A stretch of DNA of 10,766 bases from CAIPAT01 sp037144075 (GTDB taxonomy: Bacteria; Verrucomicrobiota; Lentisphaeria; Victivallales; Victivallaceae), in the NCBI GenBank assembly GCA_037144075.1, contig JBAWXM010000170.1, positions 1 through 10,766 on the forward strand, read 5' to 3'. A program made the position numbers and the translations under genes. Positions 1 to 6,381 of the stretch are shown piece by piece (position 1 is the first letter of the stretch; every line of letters starts with the position of its first letter). Below the pieces are notes generated by a model that saw only the letters and a program-made list of their open reading frames with translations, was not told the origin of the DNA and searched no databases.

Positions 1-51
1 TGGGATACGTGCTAAGTGTTATGTATTACGTGTTACGGTTTTGTTGTAGAG

Positions 52-68
52 CCGTCCGTGCCGGACGG
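52..68. repeat. CCGTCCG hairpin, second copy
   Basis: A perfect 7-bp stem CCGTCCG/CGGACGG with loop TGC, identical to 1076-1092 about 1 kb away. At this site the outer 8-bp arms seen at 1069-1131 are not present, so it may be a decayed copy. Confidence 0.8.
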
Positions 69-259
69 TCCTGGACGATTGTCTCGGAGTTGTTTGAAAA
101 TTAAAAGACGTTGTGTTCAACATGTCTCTAATGGCTCGGAGTAGATCCGCCGATGACGCAGATGAACGCAGAAAAACCGGCTGTTCTTCGTGTCTCTGTG
201 CGAGACATGATTTAAAATGGTTCTGCTCAACGACTCTCTAAAGTCTCGGAGTGGTTGTC

Positions 260-275
260 TCCCGCGAATGCGGGA
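260..275. repeat. TCCCGC/GCGGGA hairpin
   Basis: A perfect 6-bp stem with loop GAAT. The same stem, with different four-base loops, is found at 330-345 (loop GACT, one wobble pair) and 887-902 (loop AACT). A shorter relative is at 923-938 and a longer one at 1182-1207. Conserved stems with variable loops suggest a family of small palindromic repeats. Confidence 0.75.
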
Positions 276-304
276 AGGTTGCAAGGTGTCCAAAATGATT
301 TCTC

Positions 305-347
305 TGTGCCTTGCTAACTCTCTGGTTAGTTCCGCGACTGCGGGATG
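305..347 (+). repeat. 43-bp repeat with hairpin, copy 1
   Basis: It matches 862-904 at 40 of 43 positions. It contains two small inverted repeats in series: CTAAC...GTTAG, then (T)TCCGC-GACT-GCGGGA. The stems are retained between copies, apart from a G-U type wobble here, while loop bases change. Confidence 0.9.
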
Positions 348-515
348 CCTCAGTGGTTAAGTACTGTCCAAAATGAGGCAAAGAGATGTCCAAAATGGTA
401 AAGTGGAGTTCTAAAGTTTGAGAAAGCATGGAAACAAAAACCTTAAGCTCAAAGGTGCTCTAAACACTCGGAGTAGTTTGAGAAAGTCGAAAAGCATCAT
501 GCTCAACGACTCTCT

Positions 516-572
516 AATGTCTCGGAGTGGCTGTCCAGAATGTAAAGGATGTAAATGGTGAATGGTGAATGG
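516..572 (+). repeat. 57-bp direct repeat, copy 1
   Basis: This stretch is identical, base for base, to 716-772, exactly 200 bp downstream. It begins AATGTCTCGGAGTGGC, contains the 11-mer TGTCCAGAATG and ends in the period-7 run GGTGAATGGTGAATGG. Identity extends a few bases further left with one mismatch (515 T, 715 C). Exact identity inside an otherwise diverged array points to a recent duplication or gene conversion. Confidence 0.95.
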
Positions 573-715
573 TAAAACAAGGGAAAGCGGTTCTGCGCAG
601 CAGTGTCCAAATTGTCCAAAATGATTTCTGCCTTTGTTACTCTGTGGTTAAGTACTGTCCAAAGATGTCCAGAATGTTTGTCAAGGCGAATAACCGTTGT
701 GCTGAGAGTGTCTCC

Positions 716-772
716 AATGTCTCGGAGTGGCTGTCCAGAATGTAAAGGATGTAAATGGTGAATGGTGAATGG
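716..772 (+). repeat. 57-bp direct repeat, copy 2
   Basis: This is the second exact copy of 516-572. Here the copy runs straight into a further simple repeat, GGAAAATGGAAAATGGAAAA (771-790), which the first copy lacks. The two copies therefore sit in different right-hand surroundings. Confidence 0.95.
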
Positions 773-793
773 AAAATGGAAAATGGAAAACAC

Positions 794-847
794 AAAACGT
801 TATGTTCAACGACTATCTAAAGTCTCCGGATGGCTGTCCAAAATGAT
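794..847 (+). repeat. 54-bp direct repeat, copy 1
   Basis: It matches 1011-1064 with one mismatch (810 C, 1027 T). The unit begins AAAACGTTATGTTCAA, contains the variant core CTCCGGATGG and ends TGTCCAAAATGAT. Both copies are preceded by an A-rich GGAAAATG-type simple repeat, so the duplicated segment probably included part of that. The offset is 217 bp. Confidence 0.95.
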
Positions 848-861
848 AGTGAAGCTTCCTT

Positions 862-904
862 TGTGCCTTGCTAACTCTCGGGTTAGTCCCGCAACTGCGG
901 GATG
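862..904 (+). repeat. 43-bp repeat with hairpin, copy 2
   Basis: This is the partner of 305-347. The second hairpin is a perfect six-base stem here, TCCCGC-AACT-GCGGGA at 887-902. It is followed by a TGTCTT-AGTGC-GAGACA hairpin (903-919) and a third C/G hairpin (923-938), so three small stem-loops lie head to tail. Confidence 0.9.
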
Positions 905-1010
905 TCTTAGTGCGAGACATGGTCCCGCAATGACGGGATGGTTCCGCACAAGGGGTGTCCAGAATGTCCAAAATGTGGGTGGACAATTGAAAATTGAAAA
1001 TGGAAAATGA

Positions 1011-1064
1011 AAAACGTTATGTTCAATGACTATCTAAAGTCTCCGGATGGCTGTCCAAAATGAT
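1011..1064 (+). repeat. 54-bp direct repeat, copy 2
   Basis: This is the second copy of 794-847, with a single substitution. It is followed at once by the composite inverted repeat at 1069-1131. Confidence 0.95.
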
Positions 1065-1068
1065 TTGG

Positions 1069-1131
1069 TGTAGCGCCGTCCGTGCCGGACGGAAAGGTTC
1101 GAAACACCTATAGCAGAGCGAGAGCGCTACA
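1069..1131. repeat. Composite inverted repeat
   Basis: An outer perfect 8-bp inverted repeat, TGTAGCGC (1069-1076) with GCGCTACA (1124-1131), encloses an inner 7-bp hairpin, CCGTCCG-TGC-CGGACGG (1076-1092, sharing one base with the outer arm). The inner hairpin also occurs word for word at 52-68, again preceded by a GTAG-GCC-like context. The element looks like a small Y-shaped repeat of the kind dispersed in bacterial intergenic regions. No function is visible. Confidence 0.7.
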
Positions 1132-1181
1132 ACGGAGCATTCTGCATAAGGGTGTCCAGAATGAGCTTAGGCTGTGTCCAA

Positions 1182-1207
1182 AATGATCCCGCAGGCGCGG
1201 GATCATT
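1182..1207. repeat. 11-bp perfect hairpin closing the repeat block
   Basis: AATGATCCCGC and GCGGGATCATT form a perfect 11-bp stem around a four-base loop AGGC. It is the longest of the TCCCGC/GCGGGA family and lies at the right edge of the repeat block, overlapping the last 11-mer copy. No T tract follows on either strand, so I do not call it a terminator, although it could block read-through or protect an RNA end. Confidence 0.7.
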
Positions 1208-1264
1208 AGTTAACGAAAACCTTAACCAGTTACGCTTTTTGCCGGCGGCAACATTATCAAGCCA

Positions 1265-1292
1265 TTGCCGATAATCTTCTATAAAGTATAAT
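1265..1292 (+). promoter_or_regulatory. Sigma-70-like promoter for the flavin-reductase gene group
   Basis: A perfect TATAAT (1287-1292) lies 16 bp after TTGCCG (1265-1270, 4 of 6 to consensus). The -35-like box is the right arm of an inverted repeat CGGCAA (1246-1251) / TTGCCG, which might be an operator. A second candidate, TTGATT (1311-1316) - 16 bp - TATTAT (1333-1338), lies nearer the gene. Either would drive the gene beginning at 1381. The prediction rests on sequence match alone. Confidence 0.5.
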
Positions 1293-1380
1293 TAATGTAT
1301 ATGTGCCGGGTTGATTTTTGTCCATATCTGATTATTATACATGATACAATAATCATTAATCTATATTGGAGCCGGAGAAT

Positions 1381-1917
1381 ATGGACAGGAAAAAAATCGA
1401 GCTGGACAGTTTCAATACCGACATTTTTAAAATTTTAAATAAAGGCTGGATGCTGCTGACCAGCGGTGAGGCCGGGACCGGCAAAGCCAACACCATGACC
1501 ATCAGCTGGGGATTCATGGGCACCATGTGGAATAAACCGGTGATTATCGCCGCCGTCAGGCCGCAGCGTTATACCCGTGAATTCATAGAGCAATACAATA
1601 ATTTCACAATCTGTTCACTTCCTGAAGATAAAAAAGAGGCGCTCGGCTTCTGCGGCGCCCACTGCGGCAGGGATGTTGATAAAATTAAAGAATGCGGTCT
1701 GACCATGATCCCGTCTGAACATATTTCGTCGCCCGGCTTTGACGAAGCCGAACTGATCATTGAGTGCCGGGTAATCTATAAAGATGATTTCAAAGGCGAA
1801 AATTTTCTCGACAAACAGGTTATCCGCCAGTGCTACCCGGACAGCGACTTTCACCATGTCTATTTCGGCGAAGTAATGCAAATTTCCGGCACCGATAAAT
1901 ATCTTAAAGCAAGGTGA
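1381..1917 (+). CDS. Flavin reductase-like FMN-binding protein
   Basis: The 178-residue product resembles the flavin-reductase-like (FMN-binding split-barrel) family, whose members bind FMN and either reduce free flavin with NAD(P)H or carry electrons, as in flavoredoxin. Visible family features are NTMTISWG (residues 37-44), KPVIIAAVRPQRYT (52-65, flavin-contact region), CGxxxGRDVDKIKECGL (91-107) and the late EAELIIECRVIY strand (122-133). No signal peptide or membrane segment is seen, so it should be cytoplasmic. I chose ATG at 1381 over the upstream in-frame TTG at 1366. The TTG overlaps the likely ribosome-binding site GGAG (1368-1371), and the family normally begins near this point. It is the first gene of a four-gene co-oriented group, with YbjQ 6 bp downstream. 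Family assignment is firm; the physiological electron partner is unknown. Confidence 0.88.
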   Translation: MDRKKIELDSFNTDIFKILNKGWMLLTSGEAGTGKANTMTISWGFMGTMWNKPVIIAAVRPQRYTREFIEQYNNFTICSLPEDKKEALGFCGAHCGRDVDKIKECGLTMIPSEHISSPGFDEAELIIECRVIYKDDFKGENFLDKQVIRQCYPDSDFHHVYFGEVMQISGTDKYLKAR

Positions 1918-1923
1918 ATAATT

Positions 1924-2262
1924 ATGAGCATGCCGGTAACTACGACTTTCACGATTGAAGGCTTTCGCATCAAGGAATACAAGGGCGTTGCCCGCGGGAT
2001 CATTGTGCGGTCGCCGACGATTGCGCAGGGAATCATGGGCGGATTGAAAAACATCATCGGCGGCAATATCGGATCATATACCGAGATGTGCGAACAGGCC
2101 AGGCAGCAGGCATATGATCTGCTGTTGCAGCATGCGCAGGAAATGGGGGCGAATGCAATTGTCGGAATGCGTTACGATGCGTCTGAAGTTGGCGTCCAGA
2201 GTTCCAGCACTGAAGTTCTTTGTTACGGCACCGCTGTAGTCATTGAACCGGAAGACAAATAA
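1924..2262 (+). CDS. YbjQ family (UPF0145) protein
   Basis: This 112-residue protein matches the YbjQ/UPF0145 family, a small cytoplasmic domain that forms oligomeric rings and is sometimes named a heavy-metal-binding domain. Its cellular role is not established. Family signatures are the GIIVRSPTI strand (25-33), the glycine-rich loop GGLKNIIGGNIGSYTEM (39-55), the helix with EQARQQAYDLL (57-67), GANAIVGMRYDAS (75-87) and the C-terminal EVLCYGTAVV (97-106). The family is usually about 100-110 residues, so the gene is complete. The start ATG lies 6 bp after the previous stop; AAGGTG at the end of the preceding gene can act as its ribosome-binding site, suggesting coupled translation. An in-frame ATG two codons later (1930) is an alternative start. 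The product has no signal peptide or membrane segment. Confidence 0.9.
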   Translation: MSMPVTTTFTIEGFRIKEYKGVARGIIVRSPTIAQGIMGGLKNIIGGNIGSYTEMCEQARQQAYDLLLQHAQEMGANAIVGMRYDASEVGVQSSSTEVLCYGTAVVIEPEDK

Positions 2263-2283
2263 ATTATCAAAGGGGAAAGAACT

Positions 2284-2853
2284 ATGAGAAAGCTATTACC
2301 GGTTATTTTTATTGCCTTGAGTTTTGTTTCGGCTCATGCCGCGACCTATGAGTTAAAAATATCGCCGGGCGATGTTTTCACGATCAGCGATAATAATGAA
2401 TGGAATGTTTCCGTAACCAGGTTGCGGGTTCTGGACATCGCGGAAGTTACGATAACGCCGAAAGAGAACAAAAGTTTCATGCTGATACTCTATTTCATGC
2501 GTGATACCGAAGATCGCGGACAATTTGACAATCCGGATAAAATGAAGATGGCGGTGATGGAGTCAAGTCAGAAGTATGTCCGTGACTCTGCCGAAAAAAA
2601 AGTGAATCTTGAAAAGTTCGACATTAAAGACTCGTATGGTTTTAAGGCATGTTTTACCGATGCTGATCTGGCCAAGCAGAAGGACATTCCTGTTCCTTCC
2701 GGGCAATTTATGTATCTGGTAAGGGGGATGATCCGTTTGTCCACCGATACTGCTCTGGGATTCAGGCTCTGCACAAATGACCTTAATTCGGCAGAGACCA
2801 AAACAATCGAAAAGTACATTCTTTCATTCGTCAAACCCCTTGGTCGCCAATAG
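2284..2853 (+). CDS. Small secreted protein of unknown function
   Basis: I do not recognise this 189-residue protein. It begins with a standard Sec signal peptide: basic MRK, a hydrophobic stretch (residues 4-16) and the signal peptidase I motif AHA (17-19), with cleavage probably after residue 19 or 20. The mature part of about 170 residues is predicted to be mixed beta/alpha, with charged segments and only two cysteines (123 and 163) that could form a disulfide in the periplasm. No lipobox and no second membrane segment are present, so it is probably a soluble periplasmic or exported protein. Translation starts at an ATG preceded by a strong AGGGGA (2271-2275 region). It follows the YbjQ gene by 21 bp and precedes the hexosaminidase by 33 bp, so co-transcription is likely. 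No link in function to either neighbour can be shown. Confidence 0.8.
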   Translation: MRKLLPVIFIALSFVSAHAATYELKISPGDVFTISDNNEWNVSVTRLRVLDIAEVTITPKENKSFMLILYFMRDTEDRGQFDNPDKMKMAVMESSQKYVRDSAEKKVNLEKFDIKDSYGFKACFTDADLAKQKDIPVPSGQFMYLVRGMIRLSTDTALGFRLCTNDLNSAETKTIEKYILSFVKPLGRQ

Positions 2854-2886
2854 AGTTTTAAAAACAGAAAAGGCAGCGCAAAATAA

Positions 2887-4728
2887 ATGAGTATCGCAAT
2901 ATTTCCCGCTCCGCGGAAAATTGTTTCAAGTAAAATCAGCGTAAATATTTCCGGATGCGAATGGGTCTGCTTTACAAATACTTTTTCCACAACCTTGAAA
3001 AAACATATCTGCGACTTTTCCGCTGAAACATCCCGCATTCTGGCACAGCCGGTAAAGACTGCCGGAGCTTGTCCGTCTTCAGGCAGGGTATTGCTTGCAA
3101 TCAGGAAGTCAAAGAGCATTGCCGCGCAGGGATATGAACTGACTGTGAGCAAAAACGGCGCACAGCTGGAAGCATCTGACGAAGCCGGGATTTTTTACGG
3201 GTTACAAACACTTGCTCAGATTATAGCTGAATACGGTGTCCAGCTGCCGTGCTGCGAAATCAGCGATTATCCGGATTTTAAAAACCGCGGAGTTATGCTT
3301 GACGTCAGCCGCTGCAAAGTACCGACGATGGATTCTATGCTGGCGTACATCGACCTGCTGGCTAAAATGAAGTTGAATCAGCTTCAGCTCTATATGGAGC
3401 ATTCTTTCGCATTTTCCGCGCATGAAACCGTATGGCGCGACACGTCGCCATTTACGGCTGAAGAAATCATCCGGCTGGATGCGTATTGCGCGGAAAGATT
3501 TATTGAACTTGTTCCAAATTTAAATTCCTTCGGTCATTTTGAGCGCTGGCTGAAACATCCAGAATACAAACATCTGGCGGAATGTCCGGATGGCTACAAG
3601 AGACATAATGGTACTTGGTCTGAATGCGGAATGACCCTGAAACCGCATGTCAGCAGTTTAAAATTTCTAAACACCCTCTATTCAGAATTTCTGCCTAATT
3701 TCACCAGCCGTCATTTCAATGTCGGCTGTGACGAAACCTGGGAGCTGGGACAGGGATGGAGCAAACAACTTGCCGAAAAGACCGGAAAAACCCGCGTCTA
3801 TCTGGATTTCCTACTGAAAATACGCAAGCTGGTTGACAAATATGACCGTAAAATGATGTTCTGGGGAGACATTATTCTCCACGAACCTGAACTTATTAAA
3901 GAACTGCCGAAAAATATCATTGCGCTGAACTGGGGCTACGAAGCCACCCATCCGTTCAACGAGCAATGCCGTCAGTTCGCCTCATCCGGCATTCCGTTTT
4001 ATGTCTGTCCCGGCACGTCTAGCTGGAACTCGCTGACCGGGCGTACGGCCAACTGTATCGCGAATCTGGCAAATGCCGCCGAACACGGCATAAAATACGG
4101 GGCGGAAGGTTTTCTTATCACCGACTGGGGCGATAACGGACATCATCAGTATCTGCCGTTAAGCTATATGGGGATTTTGTGCGGAGCTTGTTTCTCATGG
4201 TCATATCAAGCCAGCCGCAATGCTGATCTGGTGAAAGGCCTGAACGCTTTGTGCTTTAAAGACAGCACCGGCATACTTGGAAAAACTGTTTTTGAACTTG
4301 GCAAAGCGCTTGAACACATCAAAGCCAGACCGTCTAATTCCACCGTGTTCAATCGCTTGATGTTTGCCGGATTCGATGACAAACCGGATGAATTTCTTAA
4401 AGACATTGATGTTCCGGTGCTGGAGAAATGTATTGCTGATTTCGACCGCCTGGCAGCACAGATTCCGCTGGCGCGGCCAGGAATTCCGGATGGCGACCTG
4501 GTCAAAGCCGAACTGCGCAATGCTATCCGGATGGCGCGGCATGCCGCGGCCAAAACCATCGCATTCATGCGCCGGAAAGATGAATATCTGCCGCTTAAAC
4601 ATGACCTTGAAATAATCAAGCGGATTCATGAGCAGCTCTGGCTGTCGCGCAACCGTCCCGGCGGCTTGAAAGAAAGCGCAGACCATCTGGTCAAAACCAT
4701 ATCATCACTGGAATTGCTGCGCAAATAG
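2887..4728 (+). CDS. GH20-like beta-N-acetylhexosaminidase
   Basis: The 613-residue protein resembles glycoside hydrolase family 20, which removes terminal beta-linked GlcNAc or GalNAc by substrate-assisted catalysis. The N-terminal part (1-125) looks like the GH20b zincin-like domain and ends in the usual EAGIFYGLQTLAQII (99-113). The (beta/alpha)8 barrel starts near FKNRGVMLDVSRCKVP (131-146). The catalytic Asp-Glu pair is D282-E283 in FNVGCDETWELG. Other family-like sites are NLNSFGHFERW (211-221), MMFWGD (323-328), the aromatic PGTSSWNS (375-382) and TDWGDNGHH (412-420). The C-terminal 170 residues are helical. There is no signal peptide, so it probably acts in the cytoplasm on imported or recycled amino sugars. 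The upstream ribosome site (AAGG, 2870-2873) is distant and weak. A close but distinct GH20-related subfamily is possible; the substrate is not determined by sequence. Confidence 0.82.
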   Translation: MSIAIFPAPRKIVSSKISVNISGCEWVCFTNTFSTTLKKHICDFSAETSRILAQPVKTAGACPSSGRVLLAIRKSKSIAAQGYELTVSKNGAQLEASDEAGIFYGLQTLAQIIAEYGVQLPCCEISDYPDFKNRGVMLDVSRCKVPTMDSMLAYIDLLAKMKLNQLQLYMEHSFAFSAHETVWRDTSPFTAEEIIRLDAYCAERFIELVPNLNSFGHFERWLKHPEYKHLAECPDGYKRHNGTWSECGMTLKPHVSSLKFLNTLYSEFLPNFTSRHFNVGCDETWELGQGWSKQLAEKTGKTRVYLDFLLKIRKLVDKYDRKMMFWGDIILHEPELIKELPKNIIALNWGYEATHPFNEQCRQFASSGIPFYVCPGTSSWNSLTGRTANCIANLANAAEHGIKYGAEGFLITDWGDNGHHQYLPLSYMGILCGACFSWSYQASRNADLVKGLNALCFKDSTGILGKTVFELGKALEHIKARPSNSTVFNRLMFAGFDDKPDEFLKDIDVPVLEKCIADFDRLAAQIPLARPGIPDGDLVKAELRNAIRMARHAAAKTIAFMRRKDEYLPLKHDLEIIKRIHEQLWLSRNRPGGLKESADHLVKTISSLELLRK

Positions 4729-4753
4729 TTTTTATTTGAAGACTCTGCTTGCC

Positions 4754-4765
4754 GGTTGCGCAACC
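4754..4765. promoter_or_regulatory. 12-bp perfect palindrome after hexosaminidase gene
   Basis: GGTTGCGCAACC is a perfect dyad 26 bp beyond the hexosaminidase stop codon. No T tract follows, so it is not a standard terminator. It could be a binding site for a dimeric regulator in the 228-bp region ahead of the next operon, but it lies about 110 bp upstream of the promoter candidate. Chance is also possible. Confidence 0.3.
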
Positions 4766-4864
4766 CGTATTAGCCGGATAACTGTTATTTATGGCATGAA
4801 AGCTGTTTCTTTAACTGAAATATTACAAAAACGTGATATATTGACAAAATCATACATTTTTAAA

Positions 4865-4897
4865 TTGACTTGACAATGTTTGATATTTTATTATTAG
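4865..4897 (+). promoter_or_regulatory. Promoter candidate for the UAP-ftsW-murG operon
   Basis: Two overlapping sigma-70-like readings fit this AT-rich stretch: TTGACT (4865-4870) - 18 bp - TATTAT (4889-4894), and TTGACA (4870-4875) - 16 bp - TATTAG (4892-4897). A further TTGACA lies at 4841-4846 without a good -10 partner. The A/T-rich flank could serve as an UP element. A start of transcription near 4903 would leave a leader of about 55 nt. Confidence 0.5.
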
Positions 4898-4956
4898 TTT
4901 GCAATTATTTAAATAAAGTAAAACAATATTATCAATGAAAAGCATCAGGGGACACA

Positions 4957-6381
4957 ATGTATCAGGAACTGCACGATAAATTGTCAAAGCACGGCCAGCA
5001 GCATCTGCTGCAATTCTGGAAGGAACTTGATTCATCACGTCAGGAAAACCTGGCCGGGCAGCTCAATGCCATTGACTGGGAAAATCTGACCGCACAAATT
5101 AAGACGTATGTGTTGAAACAGCCGGATGTCGCCATCCCGCACGATTTGTCCCCTGCCCCGTACTTCCCGCTGCATCCCAAAGAGTCAGACCTGATAGAAC
5201 TGTACAAGAAAGCTGCCGCCAAAGGCCATGAACTTCTGCATGCCGGGAAAGTCGCGGCGCTCACAGTTGCCGGCGGCCAGGGTTCCAGGCTCGGCTATGA
5301 CGGCCCGAAAGGCACTTATCCGATCACGCCGGTCAAGCACAAAACCCTGTTCCAGTATTTTGCCGAATCCATTTTACGCCTGAACGCGAAATATGATCAG
5401 GAAATGAACTGGTACATTATGACCAGCAAGCTCAATGACCTGCAGACTAAAGACTATTTCGAGAAAAACGATTATTTCGGGCTCAAGCAGGAAAAGGTTA
5501 TTTTCTTCACTCAGGGCACAATGCCGGCTGTCGGCTACGACGGCAAACTGCTGCTGGCGGATAAGGATTCGCTGGCGCTGGCGCCGGACGGCCACGGCGG
5601 CACCCTGCTGGCGCTGAAACGCTCCGGCGCTCTCGGCAGAATGAGAGCCGACGGCATTGATTATATTTCCTATTTCCAGGTGGACAATCCGCTGGTGTCA
5701 ATCGTCAATCCGCTGTTTCTCGGCCTGCACGCGATTGAAGAATCGGAAATGAGCGCAATTATGCTGGCAAAGACCGGGCCGTTTGAAAAGCTCGGTAATT
5801 TCTGCATGTCCGGCGGCAGACTCCAGATCATCGAATACAGCGATCTGCCGGAGGATCTGGCCAGGGCGCAGCATCACAACGGCTCGCTGAAATTCATTGC
5901 CGGCAGCCCGGCCATTCATATCATCAGCCGCAAATTCGTCGAAACGCTGACCGCTGACGGCAAATTGAATCTGCCATGGCACCGCGCCGACAAAAAGGTG
6001 CCGTTCATCAATAACAATGGCGAGCCGGTAAATCCGGAAAAACCCAACGCGGTAAAACTCGAATCGTTCATTTTTGACGCGCTGCCGATGGCCGCCAGAA
6101 CCAGCGTTCTTGAAGCCGACCGTGAAGAGGAATTCGCGCCGACAAAAAACAAGACCGGCGTGGACTCGGTTGAAAGCTGCCGGGAAATGCTGATTGAAAG
6201 AGACGCCCGCAGAATGGAAAAAGCGGGGGTGAAAGTTCCCAGGGATAAACATGGCAAACCGGCAGTTGCGATTGAAATTTCACCGCGGGCGGCCATTGAT
6301 GATGAAGATGTCGCCGCATATTGCCGCACTCATGGAATAACCGACCTGTCTTCCTGTCATGAAGGTGTATATCTGTCATGA
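4957..6381 (+). CDS. UDP-N-acetylglucosamine pyrophosphorylase, UAP1 type
   Basis: The 474-residue enzyme belongs to the UDPGP family and looks like eukaryotic UAP1, which joins UTP and GlcNAc-1-phosphate to give UDP-GlcNAc and pyrophosphate. The helical N-terminus (GQQHLLQFWKEL, 13-24) is UAP-like. The nucleotide loop is LTVAGGQGSRLG (102-113), followed by PKGTYPI (117-123). Further signatures are the MTSKLND strand (155-161), FFTQGTMPAV (183-192), APDGHGG (209-215; usual form PDGNGG), QVDNPLVS (241-248, metal and sugar site), KLESFIFDALP (367-377) and EEFAPTKN (391-398). The C-terminal part (about 430-474) resembles the short beta-helical tail. AGGGGA (4947-4952) precedes the ATG. The stop overlaps the next gene by 4 bp. 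The operon ends with MurG, the consumer of UDP-GlcNAc, which supports GlcNAc as the sugar, although UDP-GalNAc or other UDP-sugar activity cannot be excluded. Confidence 0.88.
   Translation: MYQELHDKLSKHGQQHLLQFWKELDSSRQENLAGQLNAIDWENLTAQIKTYVLKQPDVAIPHDLSPAPYFPLHPKESDLIELYKKAAAKGHELLHAGKVAALTVAGGQGSRLGYDGPKGTYPITPVKHKTLFQYFAESILRLNAKYDQEMNWYIMTSKLNDLQTKDYFEKNDYFGLKQEKVIFFTQGTMPAVGYDGKLLLADKDSLALAPDGHGGTLLALKRSGALGRMRADGIDYISYFQVDNPLVSIVNPLFLGLHAIEESEMSAIMLAKTGPFEKLGNFCMSGGRLQIIEYSDLPEDLARAQHHNGSLKFIAGSPAIHIISRKFVETLTADGKLNLPWHRADKKVPFINNNGEPVNPEKPNAVKLESFIFDALPMAARTSVLEADREEEFAPTKNKTGVDSVESCREMLIERDARRMEKAGVKVPRDKHGKPAVAIEISPRAAIDDEDVAAYCRTHGITDLSSCHEGVYLS

Larger units (their letters stand above)
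287..1185 (+). repeat. TGTCCA(A/G)AATG 11-mer array
   Basis: Complete copies start at 287, 365, 387, 532, 613, 666, 732, 835, 956, 965, 1052, 1153 and 1175, all on the + strand. Partial copies start at 604 and 656. Spacing is irregular (9 to about 145 bp), so this is neither a tandem repeat nor a CRISPR array. Nine copies have A and four have G at position 7. The common orientation suggests a shared origin with the larger modules or a repeated protein-binding site; the sequence alone does not decide. Confidence 0.9.
1..1207. repeat. Repeat-rich non-coding block
   Basis: No convincing gene lies here. The open frames are short, translate into low-complexity sequence and follow the repeats. The block is a mosaic of recurring modules: a CTCGGAGT or CTCCGGAT core at 83, 135, 245, 467, 521, 721, 824 and 1041, usually preceded by a (T/C)TCAACGACT-(C/A)TCTAA-like stretch; the 11-mer TGTCCA(A/G)AATG; the phrase GTGCCTTGCTAACTCTC; small C/G-rich hairpins; and short-period simple repeats such as AATGGTGAATGGTGAATGG. 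Other degenerate simple repeats lie at 1-38 (TACGTG/TTACG-like), 152-170 (GATGACGCA/GATGAACGCA) and 984-1010 (ATTGAAA/ATGGAAA). The modules recur in the same order and orientation, which suggests segmental duplication and decay. Whether the block is transcribed or has any function cannot be told from the sequence. Confidence 0.85.

Noticed and set aside
238..1010. Open frames of 60-96 residues in the repeat block (238-429 -, 503-793 -, 762-1010 +)
   Set aside because: They track the repeats, share the same low-complexity peptide phrases, lack good ribosome sites and look like no protein family.
83..1185. Possible CRISPR array
   Set aside because: Repeat units differ in length and sequence, spacing ranges from a few to over 200 bp, the material between repeats is itself repeated, and no cas gene is present.
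1366..1380. TTG start five codons upstream for the flavin-reductase gene
   Set aside because: It overlaps the probable GGAG ribosome-binding site and adds residues not expected in the family; ATG at 1381 is better.
1..1380. Insertion sequence or mobile island at the left end
   Set aside because: No transposase remnant, terminal inverted repeats or target duplications were found; the repeats look like intergenic expansion.
1468..1488. Walker-A-like GEAGTGKA in the flavin-reductase-like protein
   Set aside because: The final Thr/Ser is missing and the position is a variable loop just before the NTMT flavin motif; the fold assignment explains the protein.
2568..3152. 194-residue open frame on the - strand across the secreted-protein/hexosaminidase junction
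   Set aside because: It is antisense to two well-supported genes, with no motif and no sensible ribosome site.
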